The notes under the pieces are model-generated. The model was not told the DNA's origin, ran no database searches, and saw only the letters and a program-made list of their open reading frames with translations. DNA of 64,000 nucleotides from Haliotis asinina. Its lineage: Eukaryota; Mollusca; Gastropoda; Lepetellida; Haliotidae. Made by a program: the position numbers and the translations under genes. Numbering within the stretch: the stretch's first letter is position 1; the number at the start of each line of letters is the position of its first letter. The stretch lies in the NCBI RefSeq assembly GCF_037392515.1, contig NC_090291.1, forward strand, positions 19,880,001 through 19,944,000. Reading direction: 5' to 3'. Below are positions 44,701-52,033 of the stretch, in pieces.

Positions 44701-46895
44701 TTCATTCCTTATCTGTACCAGTGTCTGATCGTGGGTTCGAATCCCAAATTCATCCTTATTCTTATCCATGGTTTAACCCGGTAAATTAGATCGTCAGCAC
44801 CATGCTAATGAGTTTCGATAAAACTATAACACGTTGACCTTTCCGCCTAGCTAACGTGACGTGTAAATACACTGATGGAAACAAATACGGGAACACCACT
44901 TCATCGCAGTGTTCCTCTATCTATTCTCAGATTCGCACCCACAGTGCGATGCAATGCTTGTGAAGAAACCTGGATAAGAATAAAGGAATGCTGGTGCTTT
45001 CATGGGTTCTCTTGCCTGTTTCCCTCAGTATTTAATCAAAATTTACCGTAGTTTATAGCAGATAGCTATAGTTAATCTATTACGTTACCGGTTAACTTAC
45101 ATACCTGTGAAAGACTCGGTTGCTATTAACTTCTTGTGAATAGTATAAATATGATAAAATAAGGTGTAAAGTCCGTCACTCAAGTTATTTTGTTATTTTT
45201 GGACATAGTACTGAAGAACGGCATCAACAAGATCAAGAGGATCCTGAAGGCGTTGCGGAACACGCTGTCCTCCCCCAACAAGCACGAGAAGAAATATATG
45301 TCCGATGTTCAGGTGACCAAAATACAGTCACCATAGAAAATCAAACATGACCCATTATTTATGTGAACTACGGCTTATCTCGATGTCAGTAACATCCGAC
45401 TGTTGACACCACTTCACTAAAGTTTTGAGAATTATCACTTTAGGACGTAAAATATAATTCTTCTTATGGCCCAAGGGAGTTATGGAGCAGTCCATTGTTT
45501 GTCATGAGAGGCGACTAACAGCGGTCGGGTGTTTAGTCTGGTGGCGTGTCTTTGTGCCTTGACGATATGGGGCGTTGGTCATCGTGTATATTAGGGGTTG
45601 TTCGGTTTGTTTGAGTTTTTTTTGTTTTTTGTTTTGCTTTGTTTTTGGGTTTTTTTTGTTTTGTTTTGTTTTCGTTTTTTGTTTTTGTTTTTGTTTTTGT
45701 TTTGTTTTTTTGTTGTTGTTTTTTTTGTTATTGTTGTTAGATAAGATGGTCAAAACATGTGACCTCGCACGGTGTTCATGCTATCGCCCTCATACTAGAC
45801 TTTAATGTTAACAGGCCACCCAAACATACCGCAGACATACTGTTGCCTTGAATAAGAACTTAATTATTATGTGAATCTTGAATGTGAAAAATATCGTAAG
45901 CTTTCCTATCTGTAGTCTCGGAAATGAAATTCTTGAATTATGTCAAACACATTTCACCTTATTAATCTGGGACGGTACCGTTTATTCTTATTTCATCCAT
46001 TTCAGAATTTCATCACGGAGTACGAGAGAAAGCTACAAAAGATGGACTCCACGTGTGCAAACCTCGGAAAAAGATTTCGCTCTATTTTGGTATGACAAAA
46101 TATGTTTTTTTTCAACATGTATACTAATTTGTCGGTGTCATTTCTGGATAATTTCCGGTGTTAGCACTCAAGCAGTATCTCTGCTGGGGACACCCACACA
46201 TGGGCTTCACACATTGTACCCATGTGAGGAATCGAAACCGGGCCTTCGGTGTGATGGGCGAACGCTTTAACCACTAGGCTACCCCACCTCCCCAGTTACA
46301 GTCTGTATCCTAGTAAGCAAACTGTGTTAGCCGAGTCTCTGCAATGTGTCGCGGTTGCCTCCCTTGGGCGCTCCAGAATCATTGCGTATCTTTTTCACCG
46401 TTTGGGTTTTCTGCCTAAATAGACATCAAATGGACTGTTGATGTTCAAATCTCCCTATTCGTAATTCCAGATTTGTGAGAACCATACTGTTTTTAGGGTT
46501 TCAATTTAGTTTGGTAGATGTCTAAGATCATCATTCAGATATTTCCACACTCATTACGCTGCTATGGTATGATGTAAATGACAGACTATTCAAAACGTTG
46601 GGTGGTGATGTAGCATTGAGGTTAAGGTGTTCCTTCCTCACGCGGGAAACCCGGGTTCGATTCCCCGAATCGGCACAATATGTGAAACCGATTGCTTGAA
46701 TATTGCTAATAGCGGCGTAAAACTGAACTAAACTCAAAACGTTAATCCCACACACACGCACACTAACTAACTATCATGGAATATTTTCAGGCATATTATG
46801 GCGAAGCCCCCAACCGAACGTCAGACGTCCTGTTTTCCAGCGTGTCCATGTTTATGGACAAATTCCAGGCAGCCAGAGACAAGACTAAGTCCTAG
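15060..46895 (+). CDS. Formin 2: complete PH-domain formin (PHCF-like), 19 coding exons, 956 aa
   Basis: Exons: 15060-15098, 20050-20157, 23121-23213, 25625-25751, 26318-26453, 29592-29646, 32831-32928, 35026-35089, 35716-35877, 36801-36850, 36941-37802, 38526-38640, 39412-39583, 40570-40747, 41699-41854, 42890-43052, 45209-45312, 46006-46089, 46791-46895. They total 2871 nt in one frame. Residues about 28-120 form a beta-rich PH-like module; about 140-240 a PH domain (LEKKG, WNKRR, FRLLND, EEW); 241-436 a linker; about 437-571 FH1 with proline runs; about 583-950 FH2 (IHWSKVPP, RAQNLSIMF, GNYMNAKWSSGIGAHGF). Known role: actin nucleation and elongation. It is a tandem paralogue of formin 1. 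The ATG has an in-frame TAG just before it; a start at Met-23 (MASCDQ) in exon 2 is the alternative. No DAD is seen. Confidence 0.93.
15902..15966 (+). repeat. (GT)n microsatellite
   Basis: Nearly pure GT dinucleotides with one T interruption. Confidence 0.97.
16371..16583 (+). mobile_element. SINE-B copy
   Basis: Contains GTCGTAAGAGGCGACTAACG, GGGTGGTCAGGCTCGCTGAC and GATGCTCATGATGTTGATCA. The tail is a diverged GCGCATCGTTAAACAAAC. Confidence 0.8.
16772..16858 (+). repeat. 29-bp tandem repeat x3
   Basis: Three units starting GACCAAATAATGCGTATG. The third has two changes. Confidence 0.95.
17242..17402 (+). mobile_element. SINE-A copy
   Basis: Nearly full length: GGGCGGTGGGGTGGTCTAGT head, TGTTCGAATCC box B, GCTGGAATATTGCTAAAAGC tail. 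Confidence 0.85.
17662..17800 (+). mobile_element. SINE-C copy
   Basis: A tRNA-like head (GTGTAGTGGGTAGAACG), box B (GGTTCGATCCCC), then TTAAAATATGGTACTTGTTG. It shares the body with 8985-9150. The sequence has drifted from any functional tRNA and continues into a SINE body. Confidence 0.7.
17836..17899 (+). repeat. (ATC)n microsatellite
   Basis: About 20 ATC/TCA triplets with one phase slip. Confidence 0.97.
18553..19191. mobile_element. Tc1/mariner-type MITE with TA target duplication
   Basis: Terminal inverted repeats: CTCAAAAAAACAGAAACGCA at the left; the right end is the complement with a longer A/T run. Both ends are flanked by TA (18551-18552 and 19192-19193), the Tc1/mariner target. 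At 639 bp with no transposase frame it is non-autonomous. Confidence 0.8.
20050..20157 (+). CDS. Formin 2 exon: start of N-terminal PH-like module
   Basis: Encodes DSVGSADDSMASCDQLHVKI and HNFGIYKKNGKRAILQ in phase 0. The acceptor is TGTTTCAG and the donor CAG/GTGAGA. The I-x-x-x-G-x-x-K-K-x-G-K opening resembles PH-fold first strands. Confidence 0.8.
20391..20443 (+). repeat. (ATAG)n microsatellite
   Basis: About 13 tetramer units of ATAG/GATA. Confidence 0.97.
21192..21245 (+). repeat. (CACTG)n pentamer array
   Basis: About ten copies of a five-base unit. It opens long spurious frames on both strands. Confidence 0.97.
21442..21530 (+). mobile_element. SINE-A head fragment
   Basis: GGGCGGTGAGGTAGGCAGTG, TTCGATTCCCCACATGAATA, then the tail is lost. 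Confidence 0.65.
23121..23213 (+). CDS. Formin 2 exon: N-terminal PH-like module, middle
   Basis: Encodes LDFPGESIYLIQRGHIKKTY and SFEQLQHFDSE. It is 93 nt and phase 0. The acceptor is TCCGCAG and the donor GAG/GTAAAG. A DNA transposon begins only 16 nt past the exon end. Confidence 0.88.
23534..24884 (+). pseudogene. DDE transposase pseudogene
   Basis: Helix-turn-helix-like N-terminal part in one frame to about 23730, then a frame change into 23768-24158, a SINE, then about 24337-24884. The DDE fold is visible: VYLDETWVNASHTTG (first Asp), LIVMNNVPYHGV (second site, where the family has M-D-N), and CDLNPIELIWGIVK (third acidic site). The second catalytic Asp is Asn. Frameshift, insertion and active-site loss each rule out activity. 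A fragment of a related copy is at 12694-12900. Confidence 0.85.
24159..24323 (-). mobile_element. SINE-A inserted in the transposase
   Basis: A reverse full-length family A copy flanked by a perfect 13-bp target duplication, AAAGACAACCGAG at 24146-24158 and 24324-24336. Removing it restores transposase reading (KSKDN.../...DYHTEKNG), proving it arrived after the transposon. Confidence 0.93.
25625..25751 (+). CDS. Formin 2 exon: N-terminal PH-like module, C-terminal helix
   Basis: Encodes EGLHIVLKFKDSEFEFDADN and VEEKYTLCRLISLVLDKDEE. Beta strands followed by an amphipathic helix fit the end of a PH-type fold. The acceptor is CCACAG and the donor GATG/GTAAGT. Confidence 0.88.
25942..26051. 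mobile_element. Palindromic fold-back element
   Basis: Left arm TCTCGAAACGTTCGTAGC; right arm GCTACGAATGTTTCGAGA. About 110 bp, MITE-like, with a centre containing further short complements. Confidence 0.7.
26055..26247 (+). mobile_element. SINE-B copy
   Basis: Contains CCATGCTTGCC, GCGACTAACAGGATCTGGTG, GTCACTGGATTGTCTGGTCC and a GAGCGGCGGTAAAAAACAAG tail. It directly abuts the fold-back element. Confidence 0.8.
26318..26453 (+). CDS. Formin 2 exon: linker and first PH strands
   Basis: In frame it encodes GATTPGIKDSGRRVSVLPTL, then VIKEAVLEKKGNTTITTWN. Entry and exit phases equal those of formin 1 exon 36-111. The donor AA/GTCAGT is non-consensus but fits the frame. Confidence 0.85.
26480..26820. 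repeat. Fold-back repeat cluster
   Basis: Repeated and inverted blocks of the AGCGTTAAGGTGACCGTAAC type (26532-, 26632-, 26745-) resemble the CTTAGCGCTAAG-rich fold-back elements at 3790, 47825 and 52440-52740. Degenerate MITE material inside an intron. Confidence 0.5.
29168..29334 (+). repeat. ~82-bp direct duplication x2
   Basis: Two copies starting ATCATCCATATCTTGAGTAT and ending near TGCACCTAT(A/T)TTATTCA. The second has a small insertion. Confidence 0.9.
29592..29646 (+). CDS. Formin 2 exon: PH core, 55 nt
   Basis: In frame it encodes KRRLRVTPGEFSYYKPGTE after WN, giving WNKRR, a canonical PH motif. The acceptor is TTGCAG and the donor GAG/GTGAGG. Without it exon 26453 would join 32831 out of frame and stop after three codons. 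Length and phase equal formin 1 exon 539-593. Confidence 0.92.
29682..29739 (+). repeat. (GGTGA)n array of donor-like sequence
   Basis: Pentamers AGGTGAGGTGAGG... start 36 nt after the true donor of the 55-nt PH exon. Each unit contains a GTGAG donor core. Confidence 0.95.
30184..30239. repeat. Perfect 15-bp stem hairpin
   Basis: AGTTCGCTCTACCAC at 30184-30198 is complementary to GTGGTAGAGCGAACT at 30225-30239, with a 26-nt loop. Intronic. Confidence 0.85.
31936..32104 (+). mobile_element. SINE-A copy
   Basis: GGCGATGGGGTGGCACAGTG head, AGGGTTCGATTCCC box B, TGATATTGCTTAAATAATGC tail. Confidence 0.85.
32143..32222 (+). repeat. (CACCC)n-type low-complexity tract
   Basis: C-rich plus strand with irregular CACCCC units. 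Confidence 0.95.
32831..32928 (+). CDS. Formin 2 exon: PH C-terminal strands
   Basis: Encodes LALNIVQVWEDICSVRRSGQ and HGFNVTVRNRVY. 98 nt, the same length and phase as formin 1 exon 845-942. The acceptor is CTTTCAG and the donor CAG/GTGGGT. Confidence 0.9.
33180..34245 (-). repeat. 48-bp minisatellite, ~22 copies
   Basis: Unit GTGTAGGTGAAGGTCACGTT plus CAGTCCCATCTCACGTTGTT and TAGTGTAT. Because 48 is 16 codons, the minus strand reads a periodic 16-residue pattern (YTYTKQREMGLNVTFT) through the array, giving a 458-codon frame (34213-32837) that ends inside exon 32831-32928. Variant units recur in the same order in two places, suggesting block duplication. Confidence 0.95.
34594..34743 (-). 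mobile_element. SINE-A copy
   Basis: Reverse copy with GAAATCGAACCCGGGTCTTC and CTACCCCACCGCCCC. Confidence 0.85.
35026..35089 (+). CDS. Formin 2 exon: PH C-terminal helix
   Basis: Encodes SFRLLNDQRANNPEVEREEW and IE. The acceptor is AAACAG and the donor GAG/GTGATA. Four residues longer than formin 1 exon 1273-1324. Confidence 0.9.
35448..35545 (+). repeat. 18-bp tandem repeat
   Basis: About five units of CACCTATTACATCTGTTT. Confidence 0.93.
35716..35877 (+). CDS. Formin 2 exon: post-PH linker
   Basis: Encodes AFQKAMMSRRHTLVMLEKSS and an acidic tail ending VIKRRK. It starts like formin 1 after the PH domain (TFNSAM vs AFQKAM). The acceptor is CAACAG and the donor AAA/GTAAAT. Confidence 0.85.
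36586..36640 (+). repeat. Poly-T / G-rich low-complexity tract
   Basis: Long T run then G-rich sequence. The reading frames over it are artefacts. Confidence 0.97.
36801..36850 (+). CDS. Formin 2 small linker exon
   Basis: 50 nt encoding QSAEENNNEPPEQVTM plus two bases. The acceptor is ATTTAG and the donor GAG/GTAGGA. Frame links both neighbours. It has no counterpart in formin 1. Confidence 0.75.
36941..37802 (+). CDS. Formin 2 exon: FH1 and start of FH2
   Basis: 862 nt. A Ser/Thr-rich acidic stretch, then FH1 with several profilin-type runs (LPPPPTIPAP, TPPPPIPP, APPPLKG), then KLKQIHWSKVPPTE, the FH2 opening. The acceptor is AATCAG and the donor GAG/GTGAGT. FH1 spans about 135 residues, against about 37 in formin 1. 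Confidence 0.93.
38526..38640 (+). CDS. Formin 2 exon: FH2 lasso/linker
   Basis: Encodes VSNSLWKGAHDVTSRLDLAM and LEDMFALQEKDYANIQSQ. The acceptor is TTCCAG and the donor CAGG/GTGAGT. Confidence 0.92.
38673..38757 (+). repeat. (GATA)n microsatellite
   Basis: About 20 GATA units with GGTA/GAAA interruptions, 33 nt after a splice donor. Confidence 0.97.
38899..39170 (+). mobile_element. SINE-B full-length copy with target duplication
   Basis: A complete family B element (GACCCGTGAAGGACCCGGGG head to GTGCGGCTTAAAACTAAACT and ACTC repeats) between perfect 13-bp direct repeats CCAAGCTGGCCTG at 38886-38898 and 39171-39183. Confidence 0.93.
39412..39583 (+). CDS. Formin 2 exon: FH2 knob region
   Basis: Encodes ILLDAKRAQNLSIMFNGPKP and SEMEAFPTEKLSTLR. 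It keeps the RAQN-x-x-I actin-binding knob. The acceptor is TTCCAG and the donor AG/GTGAGA. Confidence 0.93.
39886..40010 (-). mobile_element. SINE-B partial copy
   Basis: Reverse GTGTCAACCAAGTCAGAGAG, GACAAGCATGGGTTGCTGAA. Confidence 0.75.
40570..40747 (+). CDS. Formin 2 exon: FH2 helical core
   Basis: Encodes YQPTADDIEMYRMYRSTRQD then FMIDLCDVPALDIRLDLVIT. The acceptor is GTGACAG and the donor GAG/GTATGT. Confidence 0.93.
41093..41260. repeat. Fold-back repeat, degenerate
   Basis: GTCCGCTTGCACAGGAAATCTTAG and CTAATCCACTTGCACAAAGA-type repeats, with GATCTTAAAA/TTTAAGATC complements. MITE-like, in an intron. Confidence 0.45.
41699..41854 (+). CDS. Formin 2 exon: FH2 GNYMN core
   Basis: Encodes EVSLLGLACEELTTNTTLTA and AIGNYMNAKWSSGIGAHGFQ. 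156 nt, identical in length to formin 1 exon 5148-5303. The acceptor is ACCCAG and the donor AAG/GTGAGA. The exon itself begins GAGGTGAGC, a donor-like string. Confidence 0.93.
42206..42350 (-). mobile_element. SINE-A copy
   Basis: Reverse: GTTTTTAGCAATATCACGAC, GGGGAATCGAACCTGGGTCT. Confidence 0.85.
42443..42868 (+). mobile_element. SINE-A copy split by a nested SINE-B
   Basis: The head and first half of family A (42443-42530) resume at 42806-42868 with ACCCCTGCCGAGATATTCCT and AAAAGAGGCTTAAAAC. The interruption is the SINE-B at 42531-42796. Confidence 0.9.
42531..42796 (+). mobile_element. SINE-B nested in SINE-A
   Basis: A full-length family B copy flanked by the 9-bp direct repeat CATTTCTGG (42522-42530 and 42797-42805), which is part of the host SINE-A sequence. 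Confidence 0.93.
42890..43052 (+). CDS. Formin 2 exon: FH2 post-core helix
   Basis: Encodes VLDIKGRNPHYTLLNFLVEQ and MKHVHKCADLSIKAVGAEVE. 163 nt, as in formin 1. The acceptor is GCTACAG, only about 20 nt from the SINE-A tail; the donor is GAAG/GTGAGA. Confidence 0.93.
44269..44429 (+). mobile_element. SINE-A copy
   Basis: GAGCGGCGAGGTAGCCAAGT head, CCCAGGTTCAATTC box B, GCGGCGTATAACTAAACT tail with ACTC repeats. Confidence 0.85.
44660..44760 (+). mobile_element. tRNA-like SINE head of another family
   Basis: ATGGTCTAGTGGTTGAAG (box A-like) and GTGGGTTCGAATCCC (box B). The spacing between boxes is longer than in a tRNA and no acceptor stem closes, so a SINE head is likelier than a tRNA gene. 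Confidence 0.5.
45209..45312 (+). CDS. Formin 2 exon: FH2 coiled-coil segment
   Basis: Encodes LKNGINKIKRILKALRNTLS and PNKHEKKYMSDVQ. The acceptor is ACATAG and the donor CAG/GTGACC. Confidence 0.9.
45616..45745 (+). repeat. T-rich (TTTTG)n tract
   Basis: Over 100 bp of T runs separated by G. The Lys/Gln-rich minus-strand frame over it is an artefact. Confidence 0.97.
46006..46089 (+). CDS. Formin 2 exon: FH2 C-terminal helix
   Basis: Encodes NFITEYERKLQKMDSTCANL then GKRFRSIL. 84 nt and phase 0, as in formin 1. The acceptor is TTTCAG and the donor TTG/GTATGA. Confidence 0.9.
46140..46293 (-). mobile_element. SINE-A copy
   Basis: Reverse: GGGCTTCACACATTGTACCC, GAATCGAAACCGGGCC, CTACCCCACCTCCCC. 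It lies 50 nt after a formin 2 exon. Confidence 0.85.
46600..46733 (+). mobile_element. SINE-A copy with 10-bp target duplication
   Basis: GGTGGTGATGTAGCATTGAG to GCGGCGTAAAACTGAACTAA, flanked by TCAAAACGTT at 46590-46599 and 46734-46743. It is 57 nt upstream of the last formin 2 exon. Confidence 0.88.
46791..46895 (+). CDS. Formin 2 terminal coding exon
   Basis: Encodes AYYGEAPNRTSDVLFSSVSM and FMDKFQAARDKTKS before TAG. The acceptor is ATTTTCAG. It ends FH2 with no visible DAD. Confidence 0.92.
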   Translation, partial: AYYGEAPNRTSDVLFSSVSMFMDKFQAARDKTKS

Positions 46896-47303
46896 CTCTC
46901 ACCGGCCACCGCCACCAGTCAGACACATTGAAAACGTGACAACTCATGCAGACAACAAATCCCGTACAGAATTACTCCCAATCAACGTTTGGGAGTAAAC
47001 AGTCCAAGAACGTCACCATGCGTTACTGACGCCCACGAACGACTGTGCCACAATCGACAGAGATTGTGTTACAGAACAAAGGGTATTCCCAATGAGATCA
47101 ACGTCATCATCTGTAGTTGCGTTAATGACACGTGACTGAACAAAGAGATAAATCCCCAATGTATAGTGGGCGCCGAAGATTTATTGCCGACGCGGTTCAT
47201 CATCATTGTCCTATGAGCACAGTGTACGGTGAACAGAAGGAGAGGACTCCTTGACAGAATCAAACAGTCTACCGTAAATCCTTGAAGCGTTTGTTTGGTT
47301 ATT

Positions 47304-47521
47304 TAATGACGCACTCAGTAGTATTCCATCTTCTGTGGATTGTAAATAATCGAGTGTGGACCAGACAATCCAGTGATCAACACTATCAGCATCCATCTGC
47401 ACAATTTGGATACGATGACATATGTCAACCAAGTCAGCGAACCTGACCACCCAGTCCCGTAGCCTCCTTTTACGACAATCATTGGGTGCTGAAGTTAAAT
47501 TCTATCCCGGATCTTCACCTG
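47304..47521 (-). mobile_element. SINE-B copy, reverse
   Basis: GTGGACCAGACAATCCAGTG, ATATGTCAACCAAGTCAGCG, ATTGGGTGCTGAAGTTAAAT. Confidence 0.8.
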
Positions 47522-47824
47522 TTTATTCTTGAAGTGGGGGTAGCTCATCATATCTACGTTGTCCATTTCTCATGTTAGAATTGCCTCCCTTGCGTGCCCA
47601 AGAAAACTATTATCGTTGGTTCAAATCCGAGATCGCTAAGATTCTATTTCTAGGTTTGTGCTGGCAAGTTTAACCAACAAGTGCTCGTCTAATGTCTGTT
47701 TCACTTCCTGATATTATTGGAATACTGTACAGAGCAGCTTCAACCAACTCACTGATTTTAGTCAAAGACATTTTCTTAATTAGTGTCAAATATGTCTTTT
47801 TCTTTGTTTTTCAAGATTTATGAC

Positions 47825-47918
47825 CAGGGCTCCGTTCCTCAAAGCGGTAAGTTTATGTTAAAGTATGGGAGTTACGAAGATCTTAGCGCTGCGATCGCTT
47901 TTTGAAACGGACCCAAAA
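47825..47918. repeat. Fold-back element fragment
   Basis: CTCCGTTCCTCAAAGCG...TTTTTGAAACGGACCC with the GATCTTAGCGCTGCGATCGC block. Same style as the other CTTAGCGCTAAG elements. Confidence 0.45.
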
Positions 47919-49135
47919 GTTATAACCATTCCTTAATATATAATCATATTATGCCAAACATTTCATACTGGAACTGTTATACTCTCCTGAAAACGATAAA
48001 CTGTTGACATATTTGAATTCATATATCTGGGGGTTTTTCATTTACATCACTGCACCGCTGTGTGTAAGGTACGTTCCTCCACATCAAATATTTGAATACC
48101 CATCGCTGCTCTGTAGAGATGCCGCTATATTTAATTACCGACTCAACATCCGTCTTGTTCATGGCGGGATAAAGCACGTTCCGATTTACTTCAGACAGCA
48201 TCGCACAAATGCAATGGTTTCTGATAATTTCAAACCCTGGACAACCCAGCTGGCCCAGGTTAACCTTGGTAGAACAATGCTGGCTAATATTAGTACACAT
48301 ACTTATTGCTTGACAAGTATTGGATGAACTAGCGCAGTGAACGCGTTTGTGGCAAGCTGTCGGAGCAAGTAATCTGGATGAATGCACTTGGTTGCTACAG
48401 GCAGACTGGCTATTAAGCACGTGCAATACATGCTGACCGTGGCGTGAAATCAATACCTCTACTGTTTAACACGTGTGTCGTAGAACGATTATGTTCAGCA
48501 ACAACCTGTTTCCTTCTTGTGTCAAATAGAATGTTCTGGAGTGCGTTCCCATATGTGCAAATTGGGTTGATTTGTCAGGTCGTGGCTCATCGAATACTTG
48601 TCGAGCAGTAACTCTTCGACTGATCCAAGTTGCCTACACCCACTCCGCCGGCGAGTTACAAGATAACTTTGCATTGGCATACGTTATACCCACTGAACCT
48701 TGCAGTTTTCAGATGAGGACATCATTAATGCGATTTACTTCGATTTATTTATCCAGTCGATAATGTAAGCATTTTAAATACCAAGATTAATCAGGTAGTG
48801 GTATGAACTTTTAATAATTTTGCGTCTCGTTTGAAGTAATAATTAATTTCCGTGATTTGTCCACCGCCTCCAGTGGAACCATTAAACGCCAGGACATTTT
48901 TGTTTGCTAAATCTTTCATATTATAATGAATGGTATACATATTCTCTTACATCATACCGAAACCAACCGATATTAAGTTCTTGGAACTAGCTTCGCCACC
49001 ATTTATTTAGTTTAGTTGACTGAAAAGGGACATTTGGTTTTCAGACTTCATGTAAACTCTTTCCTAAACTGGTAGCATCTTCTTGAATCAACACCTTGAC
49101 AGAGAAACCGTTACGAACTCGAGAGACCGACCATC

Positions 49136-49510
49136 AGTGGGCGAGCTGGCTAAAGCGCCAGGCTAGTCGTCCAGCGAGGTGAAGGTATCAGGATCGAGCC
49201 ACCTGTGACCGGGTGTAAAAATTATGGTGTCAACTTTGTGTGCAAACTCTTTCAATGTTGTCACAACATCTAATGTACAGTACACAACCCAAAGAATCCA
49301 CGAATCCGTAGGTATATAACCAGATGGTGGTCACATGAATACGTGAAAACACCTAGTTTCGGGTACAGCAACATGCAGTGAACTTGGACAAAGTACTGTG
49401 ATTATGTGTCCCAATCCACCCAGCTGTAAGTGGGTACATGTACGTCGTTGGGATGAGAAAGCTACAATAAACTCGATGCGCCCAGTGGCAGCAAGAGTTT
49501 GTAGATCATC
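49136..49510 (+). mobile_element. SINE-D copy (long tRNA-headed family)
   Basis: GAGCTGGCTAAAGCGCCAGG head, GGATCGAGCCACCTGTGACC (box B region), then a body shared with 59262-59610, including CAGCAACATGCAG and GAACTTGGACAAAGTACTGT. Confidence 0.8.
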
Positions 49511-50550
49511 CCTGACTGAACTCGCTGTACAGGTTGATAGCGAGAGTGATCAGATTGTGGAAGCATCTGACGTCTATGCGTTGTCAGTTTAGTAAACCAG
49601 AATAGATAGCATATGAATGTATCAACAATACAATTAAAACACCCTTCGCACTAAGACAACATAAATAACATTCTCTGCTCCCCTATATCAGGCAGTTAAC
49701 TCAACCTGTCATTTAACCTTCCGAGTCATGCATGTGAAGAGTAGCTCAGGTCAAGTTGAACAAGTACCAACGCACTGATAAATAACTGAAATAATCTGGA
49801 TAATTGTGATAAAATAGCTTTATTGGAAATCTTCCTCACAACGAGTATTACAGTGGAAACCACTTGACTAATATGTGTGCCAAATACCTTATTGTTTCAA
49901 TATGTTTCCAAAGTGCACCGGAATCCTCTCTCCTTTGTCTGAGAAATGTTATGCAGCTCACGTGTATCTAATCACAGACTCCTATACACTGTTGCGAGAA
50001 GCTACCTCCACTTCAGATTTTTTTAAGCTCGGAAATGACTGATTCCGTGATCAACAACAAACGCTAAATTGCCTAATGTATATAAGTCTGAAGTAACTGC
50101 TAATTTCCTTTTGGAAAATCAAGTTATCGCCTAGGGTGGATTTTGAAAGGTCACTTGCGGTCGCCAATGGCGACGGAATCCCAATATCGGGAGTACCAGG
50201 GGAATCGGTTTCCGGGACGGAATGAATTATATATTTTGGGCTTTGGCTCGCCGACTTTAAGAATGAATAATTATTGTACAGAATGTCTAGAAATGTAGAA
50301 TGTCTACAAATCTAAATAACACTATTGTCTTGTACAGTAAATGATTTAAGCTATAGTATTCAGTGCACTATTCACAAAGGCACAATTTACAGTGTACGAA
50401 CTTGAGGACCCGACATAACGAACACTGAGTTTTAAGACCACACCGACTTTCAGGTGATTTTCTTTAGAAGTCTATTGATTGGTTGAAATGTTTGTTAGGT
50501 TTTGGTTGGTTTGTAGTTGAACGGCGCGCTCAGCTCCAGCCAGGTGAAAC

Positions 50551-50735
50551 CGACTGTAAAAGAATCGACTATGGACCAGGCACTCCGGTGATCAACATCA
50601 TGAGCATCAATCTACGCAACTGGGATACCAAGACATGTGTCAACCAAGTCAGCGAGTCTCACCACCCGATATTGTTAATCGCCCTCTTACGACAAGCATG
50701 GGCTGCTGAAGTTAAATTCTAAGCCGGATCTGTAA
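50551..50735 (-). mobile_element. SINE-B copy, reverse
   Basis: GACATGTGTCAACCAAGTCA, GACAAGCATGGGCTGCTGAA. Confidence 0.8.
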
Positions 50736-50807
50736 TAACGGCGTTAATAACTGAACAGTAATTACGAAAAGTACAAATTGAATAAACGTTTAACTTTGCT
50801 GTTTGCG

Positions 50808-51007
50808 CTCAGCAATATTCCAGCTATAGGAGGGCAGTCTGTAAATAATCCAGTCTGGAAGAGATAATCCAGTGATCAACAGCAGGATCATTGTTCCACT
50901 AAATCGGGATACGTTGACATGCATGAAAAAGATCAGTCGTTCCGTTTAGGTGCATTTGACAACAAACAAGGTTTGCTGAGGACCAGCTCTACACCCAGAT
51001 CTCCATG
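50808..51007 (-). mobile_element. SINE-B copy, reverse, diverged
   Basis: GTCTGTAAATAATCCAGTCT, GATAATCCAGTGATCAACAG, then a weakly conserved head. Confidence 0.65.
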
Positions 51008-51522
51008 GGTAGTAACCTATCATCAATAGCCTTGTATACATATCAGTTGCCAAGACTTACTGAATAGCCACACGCTAATAGGGTGTTTTAAAAAACACTC
51101 TAACACCACAACACACCTTTTGGAGAAATGGTAAAAAAACCCAGGCATTTAACCTGCTAAATACCACAATACAATGAGAATTCATTTCCTTTCCTCAACT
51201 CAAATTTTACAGAAGGAAAAATCACCAGAAAGCTTACTGGGTCTACTAAAAGCTAAATTCAAACACCATGTCACTTGAAATGAAAACAAAGAAAATGATA
51301 CGATTCAGTTATGTTTCTTCTTGTAGAGAAATATGTAGATAAGTACAAACCGTCCAAACTATGGTACAGTAAAAATATGAAAAGCCAGACAAATGACACA
51401 GCCACATATACTATCCCTACAGTGTGCAGGGTCTCATGATCATACATGCATGACAAACTTTGGTTGGTATTAAATTGTGCTAGTTCTATGCAAACTTTAT
51501 GGGATCCTCTATTATTTGTAGG

Positions 51523-52033
51523 GTGTGTACCACCTATTCCTGGTATTTGTAGAGAGTGTACCACCTATTCCTGTTATTTGTAGAGTGTGTACCACCTATT
51601 CCTGTTATTTGTAGAGTGTGTACCACCTATTCCTGTTATTTGTAGAGTGTGTACCACCTATTTCTGTTATTTGTAGAGTGTGTACCACCTATTTCTGTTA
51701 TTTGTAGAGTGTGTACCACCTATTCCTGGTATTTGTAGAGCCTGTACCACCTATTCCTGTTATTTGTACAGAGTGTACCACCTATTTCTGTTATTTGTAG
51801 AGTGTGTACCACCTATTCCTGGTATTTGTAGAGCCTGTACCACCTATTCCTGTTATTTGTACAGAGTGTACCACCTATTCCTGTTATTTGTAGAGTGTGC
51901 ACAACCTATTTCTGTTATTTGTAGAGAGTGTACCACCTATTCCTGTTATTTGTAGAGTGTGTAACACCTATTTCTGTTATTTCTAGAGTGTGTACCACCT
52001 ATTTCTGTTATTTGTAGAGAGTGTACCACCTAT
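51523..52033 (+). repeat. 31-bp minisatellite, ~16 copies
   Basis: Unit GTGTACCACCTATTCCTGTT plus ATTTGTAGAGT. Since 31 is not a multiple of three, the frames cycle and no periodic protein is implied. Confidence 0.96.

Larger units (their letters stand above)
43053..45208 (+). other. Formin 2 intron with SINEs
   Basis: No coding exon recognised. Contains the SINE-A at 44269-44429, an ACTC tail fragment at 44530-44632, and a tRNA-like head at 44660-44760. The remainder is AT-rich. Confidence 0.6.

Noticed and set aside
44660..44760. Functional tRNA gene
   Set aside because: Box A and box B are present but spacing is too long and no acceptor stem closes; the same holds for every tRNA-like SINE head in the window.
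45502..45805. Lys/Gln-rich and Phe-rich frames on opposite strands
   Set aside because: Translation of a T-rich simple repeat.
48019..48453. 144-codon minus-strand frame
   Set aside because: Cys/Ser/His-rich composition without domain pattern, in repeat-bearing intergenic DNA. Treated as chance.
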